NCBI RefSeq assembly: GCF_018070575.1
Contig: NZ_JAGPXN010000017.1
Coordinates: 62,001 to 126,000, forward strand
Direction of reading: 5' to 3'
Length of the DNA: 64,000 bases
From: Micromonospora sp. C31
Lineage (GTDB): Bacteria > Actinomycetota > Actinomycetes > Mycobacteriales > Micromonosporaceae
Under the pieces are notes generated by a model. That model worked only from the letters and a program-made list of their open reading frames with translations. It was not told the DNA's origin and ran no database searches. Every line of letters starts with the position of its first letter. Within the stretch, counting starts at the first letter, position 1. Shown piece after piece: positions 10,026 through 18,076 of this stretch. The position numbers and the translations under genes are program-made.

Positions 10026-10069
10026 TCCTGCCCGACGAACCGCGACCGCCAGCGGCCTTCCTGTTCACC

Positions 10070-10180
10070 CGGCCCATTTTCGTCCTTCGGCTCCCAGTGG
10101 TCGCCCACCTTCTCGAAGGAGTACTTGACGGCCGCGAACGCCGTGCGGTGGGCGCGCTCGGCTGACGTCGGATCGGCCGG
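10070..10180 (-). pseudogene. ChaB-family gene relic
   Basis: A short minus-strand reading SAERAHRTAFAAVKYSFEK then VGDHWEPKDENG matches the conserved core of actinobacterial ChaB-family proteins. The usual N-terminal half and the C-terminal tail are missing, and the frame degenerates just before the MRJP-like relic, which lies in another frame. Two unrelated gene remnants therefore abut here, pointing to a deletion junction around 10030-10080. Confidence 0.6.
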
Positions 10181-10259
10181 GCCCGCCGTGCGTACTGCCG
10201 GTCAGAGCGGGCAGGAAGTCGATGGTAGGTAGAGAGACTCAGCGAGAGGGGACTTCCTG

Positions 10260-10667
10260 ATGCCGAGCACCACGATGCCCATGCTGGAGACGTACCCGAA
10301 GTCGATCAACCTCGACCGGGCGAAGCTGGCGGCGGCGATCGACGCCCTCAACGACTGCGCCCAGGCGTGCACCGCGTGCGCGGACGCCTGCCTGAGCGAG
10401 GACATGGTCGCCGAGCTGACGAAGTGCGTCCGGACGAACCTGGACTGCGCCGACATCTGCGCGACCACCGCCCGGGTGCTGTCCCGGCACACCGGCTACG
10501 ACGCCAACATCAGCCGTACCCTGCTGGAGGCCTGCGCCACGGCCTGCAAGTCCTGCGGGGACGAGTGCGCCGGTCACGCCGACAAGCACGAGCACTGCCG
10601 GATCTGCGCCGAGGCGTGCCGTGCCTGCGAGCGGGCCTGCCGAGACCTGCTCGCCACGATCAGCTGA
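10260..10667 (+). CDS. Csp-like four-helix copper-storage protein (DUF326)
   Basis: A 135-residue Cys-rich protein of the four-helix-bundle copper-binding family (Csp3/DUF326). Cysteines recur at helix-periodic spacing (CAQACTACADAC, CADICATTA, CATACKSCGDEC, CRICAEACRACERAC). In the family they line the bundle interior and bind many Cu(I) ions. No Tat or Sec signal is seen, so it would be a cytosolic Csp3-type store. A GAGAGGGGA Shine-Dalgarno sequence lies just upstream of the ATG. A strong hairpin follows the stop. Confidence 0.9.
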   Translation: MPSTTMPMLETYPKSINLDRAKLAAAIDALNDCAQACTACADACLSEDMVAELTKCVRTNLDCADICATTARVLSRHTGYDANISRTLLEACATACKSCGDECAGHADKHEHCRICAEACRACERACRDLLATIS

Positions 10668-10677
10668 GCACATGCGG

Positions 10678-10711
10678 GCGGCGCCGGCACCCGAGAGGAT
10701 GCCGGCGCCGC
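10678..10711 (+). terminator. hairpin terminator after the copper-storage gene
   Basis: A perfect 12-bp stem (GCGGCGCCGGCA / TGCCGGCGCCGC) with a 10-nt loop begins 10 bp after the stop of the Csp-like gene. It also lies between convergent genes (FNT channel on minus), so it may act in both directions. No T-tract follows, as is common in GC-rich actinomycetes. Confidence 0.7.
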
Positions 10712-10785
10712 GCGTCACCGCTTGGCTTCGTGCTTGGTCACCCGGGCTGCTCGCCCCTGCCGACCTCCCCGTGGGTGTGCTGGCG

Positions 10786-11577
10786 CTACCTTTCCGCGCG
10801 CCGGGCGCCGCGAACCTGCACCGCGTGCGTCAGCGTCATCAGCAGCAGACCACCCAACAGGTTGCCGGCACCGGCGAGCACGACGTTCAACCCCAGGTCG
10901 GCGTAGCTCACGTGGGCGTCGAGCCAGATCCCGAACAACAGGTGCAGGCCGGAGACCACGACGTGGTCGAACGGGCCGAGGGCCAGGAAGAATCCCACCA
11001 CGTACGCCAGTGCGATCCGGCTGCCCGCCGATCCGACCGCGTGCAGAAGGTACGACAGCAGCGTGAGCAACGTGCCTGCCGCGATGCCCCGGGTGAAGGT
11101 GGCCAGGCCCTCCTTGGCCGCGATCTCCTCGGCGACGAGGGCGAGTGTCTCGTGCGCCCCGGCCGGCAGGGTCCCGCGTACGGCGAACACGGCGGCCATC
11201 ACCGCACCACCGACGAAGTTGAGCAGCAGCACCAGCGACCACAGCCGCGCCAGCTGTCCGACCGCCGAGGCACGACGGCGGCCGATCGCCGCCGCCACCG
11301 GGTCGAAGAAGTTCTCGGTGAACAGCTCCGTGCGGCCGACCACCACGAACACCAGACCGATACCGAACGCGAGCGCCCCGATCAGCTGACCGACCCCCGA
11401 GGCGTAGTTCGGCGAGACCAGCTCACGGGCCACGCCGAGGGCGACGATGCCGAACACGATGGTGACCCCGGCGATGAACCCGGTGGAAGCCTGTTCCAAC
11501 GCGCTCATCGACAGGCGACGCTCACCCTCACCCCGCGCGCGGTCGTAGACGTCCTCGGGACGCGGCTCTCCTGCCAT
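10786..11577 (-). CDS. formate/nitrite transporter (FNT) family channel
   Basis: A 263-residue polytopic membrane protein of the FNT family with six hydrophobic segments. Examples are FIAGVTIVFGIVALGV, ALAFGIGLVFVVVGRTELF and LVLLLNFVGGAVMAAVF. The TELFTENFFDP motif after the second helix is typical of the YfdC/FNT group. Family members pass small monovalent anions (formate, nitrite, hydrosulfide). The ATG at 11577 is chosen because the hydrophilic N-terminus (AGEPRPEDVYDRARGEGE) is typical and a GGGG stretch precedes it. The longer frame to 11892 lacks such support. Confidence 0.85.
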   Translation of the reverse strand: MAGEPRPEDVYDRARGEGERRLSMSALEQASTGFIAGVTIVFGIVALGVARELVSPNYASGVGQLIGALAFGIGLVFVVVGRTELFTENFFDPVAAAIGRRRASAVGQLARLWSLVLLLNFVGGAVMAAVFAVRGTLPAGAHETLALVAEEIAAKEGLATFTRGIAAGTLLTLLSYLLHAVGSAGSRIALAYVVGFFLALGPFDHVVVSGLHLLFGIWLDAHVSYADLGLNVVLAGAGNLLGGLLLMTLTHAVQVRGARRAER

Positions 11578-11894
11578 TCGCCCCGGATACCCGGACCAGG
11601 AGCAGCGAACCGCGCCGCCTGACCATCGTCCGGTGCCCCGGTCGGTCCGCCAGCCAGGGAGCGGAGTGCTGTCCGGGGGGACTCGACGGCGAAGCTCACA
11701 AGGCATACGGGACCGACCGGCCAGCCCACGAATATGAAGATTCCCTGAACCGTGCGCCGGTGAGCCGGGATGATCGGTTCGTCCGTCAACCGGTGGGTAC
11801 GGGCGCCCGAGTAGGGCGGAACCGCGGGAAGTTCGCGGCCGCACCCTCGGTCCGCGATGACGAGCGGTCACGGCGAAGGAACGGAGGCTCAAGG

Positions 11895-12485
11895 GTGCGG
11901 GACGAGCGGAACTCGGACGGGGCTGGTCGCGGCAAGGGGCTGTCGCCCGAGATGAAGATGTACCTGCGGTTCGGGGCGATGATCCTGACCGCCATGGTCG
12001 TCATGTACGGCGTGATGTACCTGAGTACCTGGCGGTGGAGCGACATCCGCTTCAGCGAGAGCCGCATGTTCATGGCGTTCGCCATGGGCGGCACGATGGG
12101 CGTGGTCATGCTCGGCTGGATGCGGAACATGTACCGCAACACCAAGGCGAACCTGGGCATCGTCGCGGCAAGCGTTCTCCTGCTCGGTACGGGTGTGGTC
12201 CTCGACCGCAGCCAGGCCACCGTGGACGACAGCGGCTGGATGAACTCCATGATCCCGCACCACTCGATGGCGATCACCCGCTCCGAGCGGGCCAACCTCG
12301 ACGACGTACGGGTCTGCCAGCTCGCCGTGGAGATCAGCGAGGCGCAGCGGCGAGAGATCTCCGAGATGGAATGGCTCATCGAGGACATCCGGCGCAACGG
12401 CGTGGCCGAGACCCCCGAGGAGGCGCAGGCCCGACCCGTCCCCGAGTACGACGCGTCCGCCAGCCGCCAGTGCCCCGCCGGTTGA
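11895..12485 (+). CDS. DUF305-domain membrane protein
   Basis: A 196-residue protein with three membrane segments (FGAMILTAMVVMYGVMYL, MFMAFAMGGTMGVVMLGW, LGIVAASVLLLGTGVVL). A short DUF305-type extracytoplasmic domain follows, carrying FMNSMIPHHSMAI-like residues (WMNSMIPHHSMAITRS) and a Glu-rich helix. The MIPHH motif is the hallmark of DUF305, often found with copper homeostasis genes. The GTG start at 11895 is placed by a GGAGG at 11883-11887, 7 nt upstream. The Csp-like protein 1.2 kb away makes a metal-handling role plausible, but that is inference. Confidence 0.8.
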   Translation: MRDERNSDGAGRGKGLSPEMKMYLRFGAMILTAMVVMYGVMYLSTWRWSDIRFSESRMFMAFAMGGTMGVVMLGWMRNMYRNTKANLGIVAASVLLLGTGVVLDRSQATVDDSGWMNSMIPHHSMAITRSERANLDDVRVCQLAVEISEAQRREISEMEWLIEDIRRNGVAETPEEAQARPVPEYDASASRQCPAG

Positions 12486-12549
12486 ACACGTCGGGTCACC
12501 GGCTTCGGGTCCGGCTCGCGGTGCAAGCACACAGCGCTGACGTAGCGGA

Positions 12550-12936
12550 GTGTTCCTCGCCCATGCCGGCAACTCCCGCCCGGACGTCCTCGCCGCCGCC
12601 GCGCCGGCCCTGGCGTGGAAGCGCCGCAGCTGCGTTGACGGCGCCAAAGGACCACGGCTCTACGACTGGGCCGTGGCCGCCCTGCCCGGCATCGACGACA
12701 GCTACGGCCACTGGCTGTTGATCCGCCGCAGCATCACCGACCCCACGGACCTGGCCTACTACCTGCACTTCGGCCCCGCCGAGACGCTCGACGAGGTGCC
12801 GGAGGAGAGCCCGAAGACCGACCGGGTGCTGTTCTCGCCGGACGGGGACCCGCACCACACCGTGGCGCAGGCATCCCAGCCGGACGAGCACCTGAAGCCG
12901 ACCGTCACGCGCGACGGACCCCTCACCGGAGGATGA
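12550..12936 (+). pseudogene. IS701-type transposase relic
   Basis: The frame contains a stretch (AWKRRSCVDGAKGPRLYDWA, then HWLLIRRSITDPTDLAYYL and HFGPAETLDE) that matches the DDE region of IS701-family transposases. The upstream half is missing and after LDEVPEE the sequence no longer resembles the family. It is a decayed internal fragment ending 4 bp before the convergent exchanger gene. A short novel ORF built on the remnant cannot be excluded. Confidence 0.65.
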
Positions 12937-12939
12937 CCT

Positions 12940-14004
12940 TCAGCCGGGCCGGACCAGCAGCAGGACGACGGTGGCCAGGTAGATGAGCGGGATGGCGGCT
13001 CCCTCGAAGCCGATTCCCCGACGTTCCCGGATGATCAGCCCGGCGGCCAGTGTGGCGGTCATCAGCGTGGTCATGCCGGTGAACAGCAGTCCCGACAGGT
13101 TCGCCTCGGAGTAGATCGATCCAGGTCGGTACGCGGCATCGGCGAGGAAGATCATCAAAGCGTCGAAGGCGTTGCCGCCGAGGATGTTGCCGATCCCGAG
13201 AGTCAGCGCCCCGATGCGGACCGCCGCGATGAGGGTGATCAACTCCGGTAGGGAGGTGATCGCCGTGGTGAGCGTGAAGCCCACGAAACCGCTGGGCAGA
13301 CCCGAGGCGGCCACCACGCCGAGCCCGCCCTGACCGATGAGAAGACCGGTGGCGGCCACCACGGCCGCCAGCGCGGCCAGTCGGAACCACAACCGGCGGA
13401 CGCTCACCCCGGACGTCGCGGCGGCCGGCACGTCCTGACGGGTGTCGCTGGTGCGACGGGCGAACCACATCGGTTCCCGGCGAAGCCGGCGGAGCAGCAC
13501 CAGACCGTACAGATAGATGACGGGGATCAGCAGGCTCGCGGGGTGCACCCAAAGAATGGTGAGCTCAGGCGTCGCGTACGCCACGACGGGCAGGCAGAGC
13601 AGCGCCACCAGGACGAGCGACTGCAGGACGTTCTCCAGGGACGCCGCCGCGTGCTCGATGTTCGACCGTCGGTAGAGCAGATCGGCGATGGCCAACCACA
13701 CCGTCTGCACCGCGATGCCACCGATCGGGTTGGCGAGGGCGAACTCGGCGTCCTGCCGTACCGAACCAATGACCGTGGTGGCGATGCCGGGCAGCGACGT
13801 CACCGCGCCGAGCAGCAGGGCGCCGGCCACCGCCTCACCCATGCCGGTCCGGTCCGCCAGTTCGTCCGCCGTACGGGCCAACGCCCCACCGGCGAGCAGG
13901 ATCGCCACCAGCGCGGCGAGCAGCGCGATCACGCTGGGTACGAGTGGCCAGGTGCCGGTGATCACAAGGGATCCCCCCATGCATCGTCGGTGGGCAGAGC
14001 GCAT
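12940..14004 (-). CDS. CaCA-type sodium/calcium exchanger family protein
   Basis: A 354-residue polytopic membrane protein with two homologous halves. The first half carries EAVAGALLLGAVTSLPGIATT and the second GFVGFTLTTAITSLPELIT. These alpha-repeat motifs (G-T-S-x-P) are diagnostic of the calcium/cation antiporter superfamily. About ten hydrophobic helices are visible, with a hydrophilic loop near residue 190. The ATG at 14004 is preferred over the internal ATG at 13980 because a GGAG lies 5 nt upstream. The ion is not predictable from sequence; calcium or sodium is likely. Confidence 0.85.
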   Translation of the reverse strand: MRSAHRRCMGGSLVITGTWPLVPSVIALLAALVAILLAGGALARTADELADRTGMGEAVAGALLLGAVTSLPGIATTVIGSVRQDAEFALANPIGGIAVQTVWLAIADLLYRRSNIEHAAASLENVLQSLVLVALLCLPVVAYATPELTILWVHPASLLIPVIYLYGLVLLRRLRREPMWFARRTSDTRQDVPAAATSGVSVRRLWFRLAALAAVVAATGLLIGQGGLGVVAASGLPSGFVGFTLTTAITSLPELITLIAAVRIGALTLGIGNILGGNAFDALMIFLADAAYRPGSIYSEANLSGLLFTGMTTLMTATLAAGLIIRERRGIGFEGAAIPLIYLATVVLLLVRPG

Positions 14005-14228
14005 CGTCTCCGCTCGTACCCAGCTGGCGGGGTCTTGAGCCGGGCATCGTGTCTCACCTGCGCGAAAGCCCAGCGGACTCGTCCGCCGCCACTCTCCGGC
14101 ATCGGCGGGTGGTATCGCAGCCGAATCGGGGACGTCACCGCCCTGTCGGTGTACCGGGGCGGGGTCGCCAAGGGCCGGCGGCGTTAACCGCTCAGGCGCT
14201 GGCCCGTGCAGGCTGAGAAGCTGCGCGG

Positions 14229-14370
14229 GCCCTCCCCGCATGCGCGGGGGTCTTCCGGTGTCGGCGAACGTCGACACGACCTGACCGCCGTCGTCCCCGC
14301 ACGCGGGGGTCTTCCCTCGCACCGCCGGCGGCTGCGCCCGCCCTGTTCGCGTCGTTCCCGAACGCGGGCC
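14229..14370. CRISPR. degenerate three-repeat CRISPR relic (type I-E-like)
   Basis: Three repeat-like blocks start at 14229, 14290 and 14351, exactly 61 bp apart, which is the 29+32 spacing of type I-E arrays. The first two share TCCCCGCA then CGCGGGGGTCTTCC, a typical actinobacterial I-E repeat with a short palindrome. The second lacks 2 bp in the loop, and the third (GTCGTTCCCGAACGCGGGCC) is truncated and diverged. The spacer-like segments are about 32 and 34 bp. No cas gene is present in the window, so this is a dead remnant or the end of a lost array. Confidence 0.65.
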
Positions 14371-14371
14371 G

Positions 14372-14512
14372 ACGTATCAGGCGATGCTGGAAGTCGGCCA
14401 CGCTGTCAAGACAGCCCTCGTGGCCCGGTACCTGCGCGACCGGGGCGAGATCCACGACGGTCTGAACGTGGCCGAGGGCTGGAACGGCGGCAACCAGGTG
14501 CTCATCCGCCTG
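14372..14512 (+). pseudogene. Tn3-family transposase fragment
   Basis: An in-frame stretch reads TYQAMLEVGHAVKTALVAR then YLRDRGEIHDGLNVAEGWN, matching the C-terminal region of Tn3-family TnpA (YLRDRDLQREI...GLNVVESWN in typical members). A few residues are missing between RDR and EIH. Only about 47 codons remain. It starts directly after the last CRISPR-like block and its 3' end runs into the tail of the convergent sigma-factor gene. Confidence 0.75.
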
Positions 14513-15740
14513 GCATGCCGTCCGCGAGCCCGGCCTGGCGCAGGAGGTAGTCGCGTTCTGGCACGCTCGCCGTCCGCTCGGCCGCGGCGCGGTACTGGGC
14601 GACGGCACCGTCGGGGTCACCGGCCCGGTGCAGCAGGTGCGCGCGCACGGCGGCCACACGGTGGTTGCCGGTCATCCGCGGGTCGGCGTCCACAGTGTCG
14701 AGCAGCGCCAGACCGGCCTCCGGTCCGTGCACCATCGCGGTCGCGACGGCCCGGTTCAGCGTCACCACCGGGTTGTCGTCGAGCCGCTGGAGCAGCTCGT
14801 ACAGGCCGAGGATGTGCGGCCAGTCGGTGTCCTCGGCCCGCGCCGCCTGGCTGTGCGCGGCGGCGATCGCCGCCTGGATCTGGTACGGACCCGGCCGGCG
14901 GCGGGCCAGGGCGGCGGTGAGCAGCGTGACGCCCTCGTGGACGGCGCGCCGGTCCCACCGGCTGCGGTCCTGATCGGCCAGCGGCACCAGCTCGCCGCCG
15001 GGCCCGGTGCGCGCCGCCCGCCGGGCGTGGGTGAGCAGGAGCAGGGCGAGCAGGCCGGCGGCCTCGGCGTCGTCCGGGCGGGCCCGGTGCAGCGTACGAG
15101 CGAGCCGGATCGCCTCGGCCGCCAGATCGGTCCGCTGCAGTGCCGCGCCGGAGGTCGCCGTGTGCCCCTCGTTGAAGATCAGGTAGAGCACGTGCAGAAC
15201 GGCCCGCAGCCGGTCGTCGTGGTCCTCGGCGGTGGGCGGCTCGAACCGGGCGCCGGCGTCCTTGATCCGATGCTTGGCCCGGCTGATCCGCTGCGCCAGC
15301 GTGGCCTCCGGCACCAGCAGCGCGCGGGCGATCTCCGCAGTGGTCAGCCCGCCCACGGCCCGCAGCGTCAGCGCGATCTGCGAGGCCGGGGTCAGCGCCG
15401 GATGGCAGCACAGGACAAGCAGGGTGAGGGTGTCGTCGGACGGCGTCCCGTCGGCGTCGGCAGCCGGCGCCGACCAGTCCGCCGACGGCACCTGCGCCGC
15501 CATCGTCGCCTCCCGCCGCAGCCGGGACTGCTCGCTGCGCAGCTGGTCGATCAAGCGCCGCGAGGCGACCCGGATCAGCCAGGCCCGCGGGTTGTCCGGC
15601 ACACCCTCGACCGGCCACTGCGTCGCGGCCGCCACCAGCGCCTCTTGGGTGGCGTCCTCAGCCTCGTCGAAATGCCCGTACCGGCGCGTCAACGCCGCCA
15701 GCACCGGGGGTGCCAGCTCCCGCAGCAGGTCGGCGGTCAT
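14502..15740 (-). CDS. ECF42-type RNA polymerase sigma factor
   Basis: A 412-residue ECF sigma factor with a long C-terminal extension. Region 2 covers about residues 1-75 (HFDEAEDATQEALVAAATQW, NPRAWLIRVASRRLIDQLR), and region 4 lies near 110-170 (GGLTTAEIARALLVPEATL). A DUF6596/TPR-like helical tail follows (YLIFNEGHTATSG). This layout is that of the ECF42 group, typically paired with a YCII/DGPF protein, as here. The ATG overlaps the stop of the YCII gene (ATGA at 15737-15740), implying translational coupling. The tail is thought to control activity in place of an anti-sigma factor. Confidence 0.9.
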   Translation of the reverse strand: MTADLLRELAPPVLAALTRRYGHFDEAEDATQEALVAAATQWPVEGVPDNPRAWLIRVASRRLIDQLRSEQSRLRREATMAAQVPSADWSAPAADADGTPSDDTLTLLVLCCHPALTPASQIALTLRAVGGLTTAEIARALLVPEATLAQRISRAKHRIKDAGARFEPPTAEDHDDRLRAVLHVLYLIFNEGHTATSGAALQRTDLAAEAIRLARTLHRARPDDAEAAGLLALLLLTHARRAARTGPGGELVPLADQDRSRWDRRAVHEGVTLLTAALARRRPGPYQIQAAIAAAHSQAARAEDTDWPHILGLYELLQRLDDNPVVTLNRAVATAMVHGPEAGLALLDTVDADPRMTGNHRVAAVRAHLLHRAGDPDGAVAQYRAAAERTASVPERDYLLRQAGLADGMPGG

Positions 15741-16105
15741 TCGGCCACGGGCCGGATCTCCACACGGGTGGCGACCGCGGCGGCGAACCGGGCGGCCAGC
15801 TCCAGCGCCCGCTCGTGATCGGCCACGTCGAAGATCGCGAACCCGGCGAGGACCTCCTTGGTCTCGGCGTACGGGCCGTCGGAGACCACCGGCGTGCCGT
15901 CGCGCAGCTCGACCGTCTGCGCGCGGGCCGGCTCGGTCAGCCCGAACCCGCTGACCAGCTCGCCGGTGGCGGTCAGCTCCCGCTGCAGCGCCTGCATGGC
16001 GGCGAAGTGTGCGGTGATCTCCTCGGGTGTCATCGCATCCGGCCCGGAGCCGGTCAGCGCGTCCCAGTCCGACGGGCCGCCGTAGGTCATGACCATGTAC
16101 TTCAC
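15737..16105 (-). CDS. YCII/DGPF-domain protein, sigma-factor partner
   Basis: A 122-residue YCII-related (DGPF) protein with ETKEVLAGFAIFDVADHE and DGPYAETKE motifs near residues 85-105. Such proteins are standard neighbours of ECF42 sigma factors and have a ferredoxin-like fold. The GTG at 16105 gives the conserved family start V-K-Y-M, but its GGGAGG lies only 1 nt upstream. The ATG at 16096 is better spaced (about 10 nt), so the true start may be three codons later. It is translationally coupled to the sigma-factor gene. Confidence 0.85.
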   Translation of the reverse strand: MKYMVMTYGGPSDWDALTGSGPDAMTPEEITAHFAAMQALQRELTATGELVSGFGLTEPARAQTVELRDGTPVVSDGPYAETKEVLAGFAIFDVADHERALELAARFAAAVATRVEIRPVAE

Positions 16106-16221
16106 GCCTCCCAGGATGGCAGCGGAGAGGTTTCTGGAAAATCCTCGGCCGGTGTGTCGAGGACCGACAGGCCGCTCCGACGTCCCGGGCACAACACCGA
16201 CGAGCCGCCGAGGAGAGCCCG

Positions 16222-16623
16222 ATGACCCCCACCGCCACCACTACCGTCACCCGCCCGACCGCCCTGCGCCGCACCGGATCCGTGGTCCGCTGGGCGCTGC
16301 AGGCCGGCCTCGCCGTGCAGTTCGCCGTCGGCGGCGCGCTCAAGCTGATCGGCGACGCACAGATGGTCGACCTGTTCGCCGACATCGGCGCCGGGCAGTG
16401 GCTGCGCTACCTGGTCGGCGTCTGCGAGCTGGCCGGCGCCCTCGGCCTGCTGGTACCCCGGCTGACCGCGGCGGCCGTGCTCGGTCTCACCGCGCTGATG
16501 ACCGGAGCGGTCATCACCAACCTGCTGATCGGCATCAGCCCCGCGCTGCCCGCCGCGTTCCTGCTGACCGCCGCGGTCATCGCCCACATCCGCCGCGCCG
16601 AGCTGCGCCGCTTCGTCCGCTGA
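16222..16623 (+). CDS. DoxX-like membrane protein
   Basis: A 133-residue protein with four predicted helices and the DoxX-family pattern: AVGGALKLIGDAQMVDLF, then YLVGVCELAGALGLLVPR, then AVLGLTALMTGAVITNL. The role is unknown for most members; some are linked to redox or thiosulfate metabolism. It is transcribed divergently from the YCII-sigma operon, with about 115 bp between them, and is followed 14 bp later by the DUF1579-like gene. Genes like these are common ECF42 neighbours and probable regulon members. Confidence 0.8.
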   Translation: MTPTATTTVTRPTALRRTGSVVRWALQAGLAVQFAVGGALKLIGDAQMVDLFADIGAGQWLRYLVGVCELAGALGLLVPRLTAAAVLGLTALMTGAVITNLLIGISPALPAAFLLTAAVIAHIRRAELRRFVR

Positions 16624-16637
16624 GAGGACGTCCCACC

Positions 16638-17078
16638 ATGAACGACGAGATCCTGGACGGCGCGCCGTCGTCGAACAGCCCGCACCCGTCCCTGCGAACC
16701 CTCGACGTGCTGGTCGGCACCTGGCACGTGTCCGGACCCGGCCACCACGGCACCGTGACCTACGGATGGATGCCCGGCAGCCACTTCCTGATCCAGCACA
16801 TCGACCTGGTCCAGGACGACAGTCCCACCCGCGGCATCGAGTACATCGGCCACGACGCCGACACCGGCACGCTGAAGTCGCACTACTTCAGCCACACCGG
16901 CGACATCCTGGAGTACGTGTACGAGATCAGCGGCCGCGAGTTCACCATCTGGTACGGCGAACCCGGTTCCCCGGCCCGCTACCGCGCGACCTTCGACGAG
17001 CACTTCACCAACGCCACCGGGGCATGGGCCTGGCCCGGCGGCGGCTACGAATCGGCCATCACCCGCGTCCGGTCCTGA
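16638..17078 (+). CDS. DUF1579-like beta-barrel protein
   Basis: A 146-residue soluble protein with a lipocalin-like pattern: LDVLVGTWHVSGPGHHG near the N-terminus, then YGWMPGSHFLIQHIDLV, GIEYIGHDADTG and ISGREFTIWYGE. The opening LVGTW and internal EYIGHD are typical of DUF1579/DUF1349-like small-molecule-binding barrels. No signal peptide is present. The ATG is preceded by GAGAGGACG. It lies just after the DoxX-like gene in the same orientation and is probably in one operon. Confidence 0.75.
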   Translation: MNDEILDGAPSSNSPHPSLRTLDVLVGTWHVSGPGHHGTVTYGWMPGSHFLIQHIDLVQDDSPTRGIEYIGHDADTGTLKSHYFSHTGDILEYVYEISGREFTIWYGEPGSPARYRATFDEHFTNATGAWAWPGGGYESAITRVRS

Positions 17079-17099
17079 ACCGGCGGCCCGGCTCAACGC

Positions 17100-17592
17100 C
17101 CCCCGGTGGGCATTGAGCCGGGCCGCCTGGGGCATGAGGTGGTCGCGTTCGGCGAGGGCCGGCGCCTGGTGGGCGATCGTGGTCGAGACGAGGAACTGGA
17201 ACCTGGCCAGGTTCGGCAGGCGGCCCCCGTCGCCGATTATCGGTGAGTAGAAGGCGCGGCCGAGCGTGTTGGTGGCGAGCAGGTTCTGCTGCGGGTCCCG
17301 GACGAACGCGACGCCGTCGGTGATCGCCTCCATCGCCCACCGCAGGCTCAGGCGTGCGGCGGCCTTGCCGGCAGCGCCAGCGGTGGCGGTACGGCGGCGG
17401 GGCCGCCCGGAGGTCGGGATGCCGTCGGCGGCGCGGGCGAGGTCGAACAGGTGGGCGCGTTCGGTGTCGTCGAGGTGCAGTGCGTGGACCAGGGCCTCCA
17501 GGACGCTGGACGACGCGCCGGCGATCTGGCCGCGTTCGAGCCGGGCGTAGTACTCGACGCTGAGCCCGGCGAGAGCGGCCACCTCAATGGGA
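17100..17592 (-). pseudogene. MmyB-type XRE regulator relic
   Basis: The minus strand encodes the recognition half of an HTH (EVAALAGLSVEYYARLERG), the linker (VLEALVHALHLDDTERAHLF) and the start of the MmyB-like ligand-binding domain. In that domain ITDGVAFVRDPQQNLLATN and LGRAFYSPI are recognisable. The N-terminal HTH helix and a start codon are missing at about 17590, where integrase sequence begins on the other strand. After NLARFQFL the sequence also departs from the family. It is truncated at both ends and probably non-functional. Confidence 0.75.
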
Positions 17593-17899
17593 ACAGTCCT
17601 GCCCCCGACTGGGCGAACGTGGCCACGGCACCTGGTACTTCCACTGCTCAGCGACGAACCTGCTCGGTCGCTCCGAGCGGGTCCGCCGCGGCGGTTACCC
17701 GTCGCAGGCCGCCGCCCGCCACGCTCGCGACGAATGGCTGACCACGACCGAGGCGGACCGGACGGCACAGGGCTGGACCGTCGCACGGTGGCTGCGGCAC
17801 TGGCTCGACAACCGCACAAAGATCCGACCGACCACGCGCTTTCACTACACCCGCGACGTCGACACCGTCCTCATTCCCCTTATGTGGAGCTCGTCCTGA
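17591..17899 (+). pseudogene. site-specific integrase, N-terminal relic
   Basis: The frame from about 17591 to the stop at 17897-17899 reads CPRLGERGHGTWYFHCS, then GYPSQAAARHARDEW, then WTVARWLRHWLDNRTKIRP and TTRFHYTRDVDTVLIP. This is the N-terminal AP2-like plus SAM-like DNA-binding part of actinobacterial phage/ICE tyrosine recombinases. There is no start, and the catalytic domain is lost. Its left edge coincides with the broken end of the MmyB-type regulator on the opposite strand. Confidence 0.75.
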
Positions 17900-18076
17900 C
17901 GCCGCGCGAGAGACCTCGCCGTTCACGTCGTGGACATGTCCACGGCGTGGTTCGGCGCCCCTGAACCGAACTCGAAGGCGCTTGAGACCCGGTGTCGCTG
18001 GTTGTCCAGCGCGCTCGGTCCATCGGTCTCAAGGGTTGGCTGGTCGGCCACTGGCCGGTCAGTGCCGGGAAAGGGT

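Noticed and set aside
14502..16385. A single 627-codon frame spanning the sigma factor and the YCII gene
   Set aside because: The extension upstream of 15740 is a shadow of the YCII gene. The sigma factor starts at the ATG that overlaps the YCII stop.
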